From assembly GCF_001368815.1 (NCBI RefSeq), contig NZ_CTEI01000001.1, positions 744,001 to 808,000 on the forward strand: a stretch of 64,000 bases of DNA. Direction: 5' to 3'. Under the pieces are notes generated by a model. It saw only the letters and a list, made by a program, of their open reading frames with translations, was not told where the DNA came from and did not search any database. Position numbers and translations under genes: made by a program. The DNA is from Paraliobacillus sp. PM-2 (GTDB lineage: Bacteria > Bacillota > Bacilli > Bacillales > Amphibacillaceae). The stretch's first letter is position 1, and the number at the start of each line of letters is the position of its first letter. Shown here in pieces: positions 62,343-64,000 of the stretch.

Positions 62343-63338
62343 ATGATAAAAAAAATAAGTTTTTTACTAAGCGTTTTAATCTTCTTTACACTTACAGCTT
62401 GTGGAACTAATGAAGATACAACAGAAAAAGATGATGGTTCAACAAATAATAATACTACTAATGCGGAAGCAATTACTATTAAAGATGCATACGATGAAAC
62501 GACATTTGAACAAGTACCTGAACGCGTTGTTGTGTTAGAATGGGTGTATGCAGAAGATCTTTTAGCGCTAGATCTACAACCAGTAGGAATGGCAGGTATT
62601 GATAATTATCATAAGTGGGTTAACATCCAACCTGAATTATCTGAAGATGTAGTCGATGTAGGAACCCGTCAAGAACCAAATTTAGAAGCAATTGCTTCCT
62701 TAAATCCCGATGTGATTATTACAGCTGGGTTCCGTCATGAAGCAATTATGGATAGTCTAGAAGGCATTGCACCTACTTTAGCTTTCAACCCTTATCCAGG
62801 AGAAGGCGAAGGAAATCAATATGAAGAAATGACAACAACATTTAATAAATTAGCGAAATTATTCAATAAACAAGACAAAGCAGAACAAGTACTTGGTAAC
62901 ATGAAAAATACCTTTGCAGAAACAGAACAAACGATAGCTGATGCTAACATTAACAATAAATCGTTTGTCTTATCCCAAGCTTTTAGTTCTGATAATAATC
63001 CAGTTATTCGTTTGTTCAAAGATAATGCGATGGCAGTGCAAATAATGGAACAAATCGGATTAGAAAACGCCTATGAATCAGAAGGCTTCCAATTATATGG
63101 ATTTGATCAGGTGAGTGTAGAAGTGCTTCAGAATTTCCAAGATGCAAACTTTTTCTACATTGTACAAGAAAGCGACAATATCTTTACGAATCAATTAGCC
63201 GATAATCCGGCGTGGGAAAATTTAAAATTTGTAAAAGAAGGTAATACGTATCCATTACCCGGCGATACATGGACATTTGGTGGACCACTTTCAGCAGAAG
63301 TATTTGCTGAACAAGTGAAAGAATTATTAATTAAATAA
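62343..63338 (+). CDS. Iron-siderophore ABC transporter binding lipoprotein
   Basis: A 331-residue substrate-binding lipoprotein of the FecB/FhuD/YfiY type that captures a ferric siderophore outside the membrane. Residues 1-19 are a lipoprotein signal with lipobox LTAC and lipidated Cys20, then an Asn/Asp/Thr linker and the class III binding fold joined by a long helix; ERVVVLEWVYAEDLLAL and NPDVIITAGFRHEA are typical. The start is ATG 62343 behind TGGAGGATAA; an upstream ATG at 62298 lies within the Fur box. The siderophore cannot be told from sequence. The permease gene follows after 18 nt. Confidence 0.92.
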   Translation: MIKKISFLLSVLIFFTLTACGTNEDTTEKDDGSTNNNTTNAEAITIKDAYDETTFEQVPERVVVLEWVYAEDLLALDLQPVGMAGIDNYHKWVNIQPELSEDVVDVGTRQEPNLEAIASLNPDVIITAGFRHEAIMDSLEGIAPTLAFNPYPGEGEGNQYEEMTTTFNKLAKLFNKQDKAEQVLGNMKNTFAETEQTIADANINNKSFVLSQAFSSDNNPVIRLFKDNAMAVQIMEQIGLENAYESEGFQLYGFDQVSVEVLQNFQDANFFYIVQESDNIFTNQLADNPAWENLKFVKEGNTYPLPGDTWTFGGPLSAEVFAEQVKELLIK

Positions 63339-63356
63339 AAATTGAGATGTGATCGT

Positions 63357-64000
63357 ATGAAAAATACAGCAATAACTAATGGACTAAAAACGGCTCTAAC
63401 CTTTGGGGGAGGGGCCGTACTTTTGGTTCTTTTTCTATTTATACATATTAATCAAGGAAGTGTAGAGCTTGCACCTTCTGTTATAGTGGATGCGATTTTT
63501 CAACCACAAGATATTTTGCAGCACCATACCGTTCGTTATTTACGATTACCTCGGGCAGTTATAGGGATGTTAGCTGGCGGAGCTCTAGCTGTTTCAGGGG
63601 TAATTTTACAAACAATAGCTAAGAACCCATTAGCTTCAGCAAGTACACTTGGCATTCATTCTGGTTCTTATTTTGCGGTAGTATTATCAACAGTTTTTAT
63701 CCCATCTACTGTAACTTATAATGGCTTAATTATAGCCTTTTTAGGTGGAATACTTACTGCTGGTATTGCATATGTACTAGCTGGGACAGCTTCAGGTAAT
63801 CAAGTGAAACTAGTACTTGCTGGTATGGTTATTACCATGATGTTTTCTGCATTCACTTCATTGCTACAATTGTTTTATGAAAATGAAACAGCAGGATTGT
63901 TTTTATGGGGATCAGGAACGTTAGTACAAAACAATTGGGATGGTGTTCAATTTGCCTTTCCGTTTATTCTTATAGGACTCTTATTTGCATTATTATTAGC
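63357..64000 (+). CDS. FecCD-family iron-siderophore permease, 3' end missing
   Basis: ATG 63357 opens a frame that stays open to the end of the window (about 214 codons). The product is strongly hydrophobic, with a first helix at about 14-32, the conserved FecCD segment RYLRLPRAVIGMLAGGALAVSG (about 60-81) and NPLASASTLGI, a motif shared by BtuC and FhuB permeases. It forms the membrane channel for the binding protein at 62343 and should be cotranscribed with it under Fur control. FecCD permeases have 320-350 residues, so about a third is missing. The second permease and the ATPase, if present, lie beyond the window. Confidence 0.92.
   Translation, partial: MKNTAITNGLKTALTFGGGAVLLVLFLFIHINQGSVELAPSVIVDAIFQPQDILQHHTVRYLRLPRAVIGMLAGGALAVSGVILQTIAKNPLASASTLGIHSGSYFAVVLSTVFIPSTVTYNGLIIAFLGGILTAGIAYVLAGTASGNQVKLVLAGMVITMMFSAFTSLLQLFYENETAGLFLWGSGTLVQNNWDGVQFAFPFILIGLLFALLL

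Overview
The window is an AT-rich stretch of chromosome from an endospore-forming member of the Bacillaceae. The evidence is strong AGGAGG-type ribosome binding sites, frequent TTG and GTG starts, a germination hydrolase of the CwlJ type, CtpB, bacillithiol genes, Crh, and gene order like the Bacillus subtilis secA-to-eno region. A halotolerant genus related to Oceanobacillus, Virgibacillus or Gracilibacillus would fit, but the genus cannot be fixed from sequence alone. Nearly all genes lie on the + strand, as expected for a leading-strand replichore arm.

Layout. 1-11.4 kb: secA (5' end missing), prfB with its programmed frameshift, a YitT-family membrane protein, cwlJ on the minus strand, ftsE-ftsX with an M23 murein hydrolase beside them, ctpB and minJ. 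11.5-23.3 kb: an accessory galactoside-use locus (LacI regulator, lipoprotein binding protein, two permeases, short GH31, GH42 and GH2 glycosidases) inserted into the conserved block. It has a cre site over the promoter -35 element and a roughly 300-nt leader. 23.5-36.7 kb: a lipid kinase, a SWIM/SNF2 helicase, prfC, SOS-controlled uvrB-uvrA, yojF-bshB2, yvlC-yvlD. 36.8-45.5 kb: a PabB-PabC fusion, then hprK-lgt-yvoD-ppaX-yvoF with a glpD-type gene and a TPR protein behind it. 45.7-51.7 kb: trxB, yvcI-rapZ-yvcK-whiA, a tRNA-Arg(CCG), clpP under a CtsR operator, and an inverted, detached crh. 51.9-53.6 kb: four small unrecognised genes, one behind an excellent sigma-K promoter match. 53.9-62.2 kb: ldh, then cggR-gapA and pgk-tpiA-gpmI-eno. 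62.3-64 kb: a Fur-controlled iron-siderophore binding lipoprotein and the start of its FecCD permease.

Carbon control is a recurring theme. HprK phosphorylates HPr and Crh on Ser46, PpaX removes the pyrophosphate made in the reverse reaction, Crh-P and HPr-P activate CcpA, and cre-like sites are visible at the galactoside promoter and at the crh promoter itself. CggR controls the central glycolytic genes from a recognisable operator. The most unusual points are the Crh protein with Glu at positions 15 and 17, the leader of the galactoside operon with a repeated 10-mer able to form alternative hairpins, the short GH31 enzyme of unknown substrate, and the small-gene cluster between crh and ldh. 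I found no CRISPR array, insertion sequence, prophage or obvious defence system.
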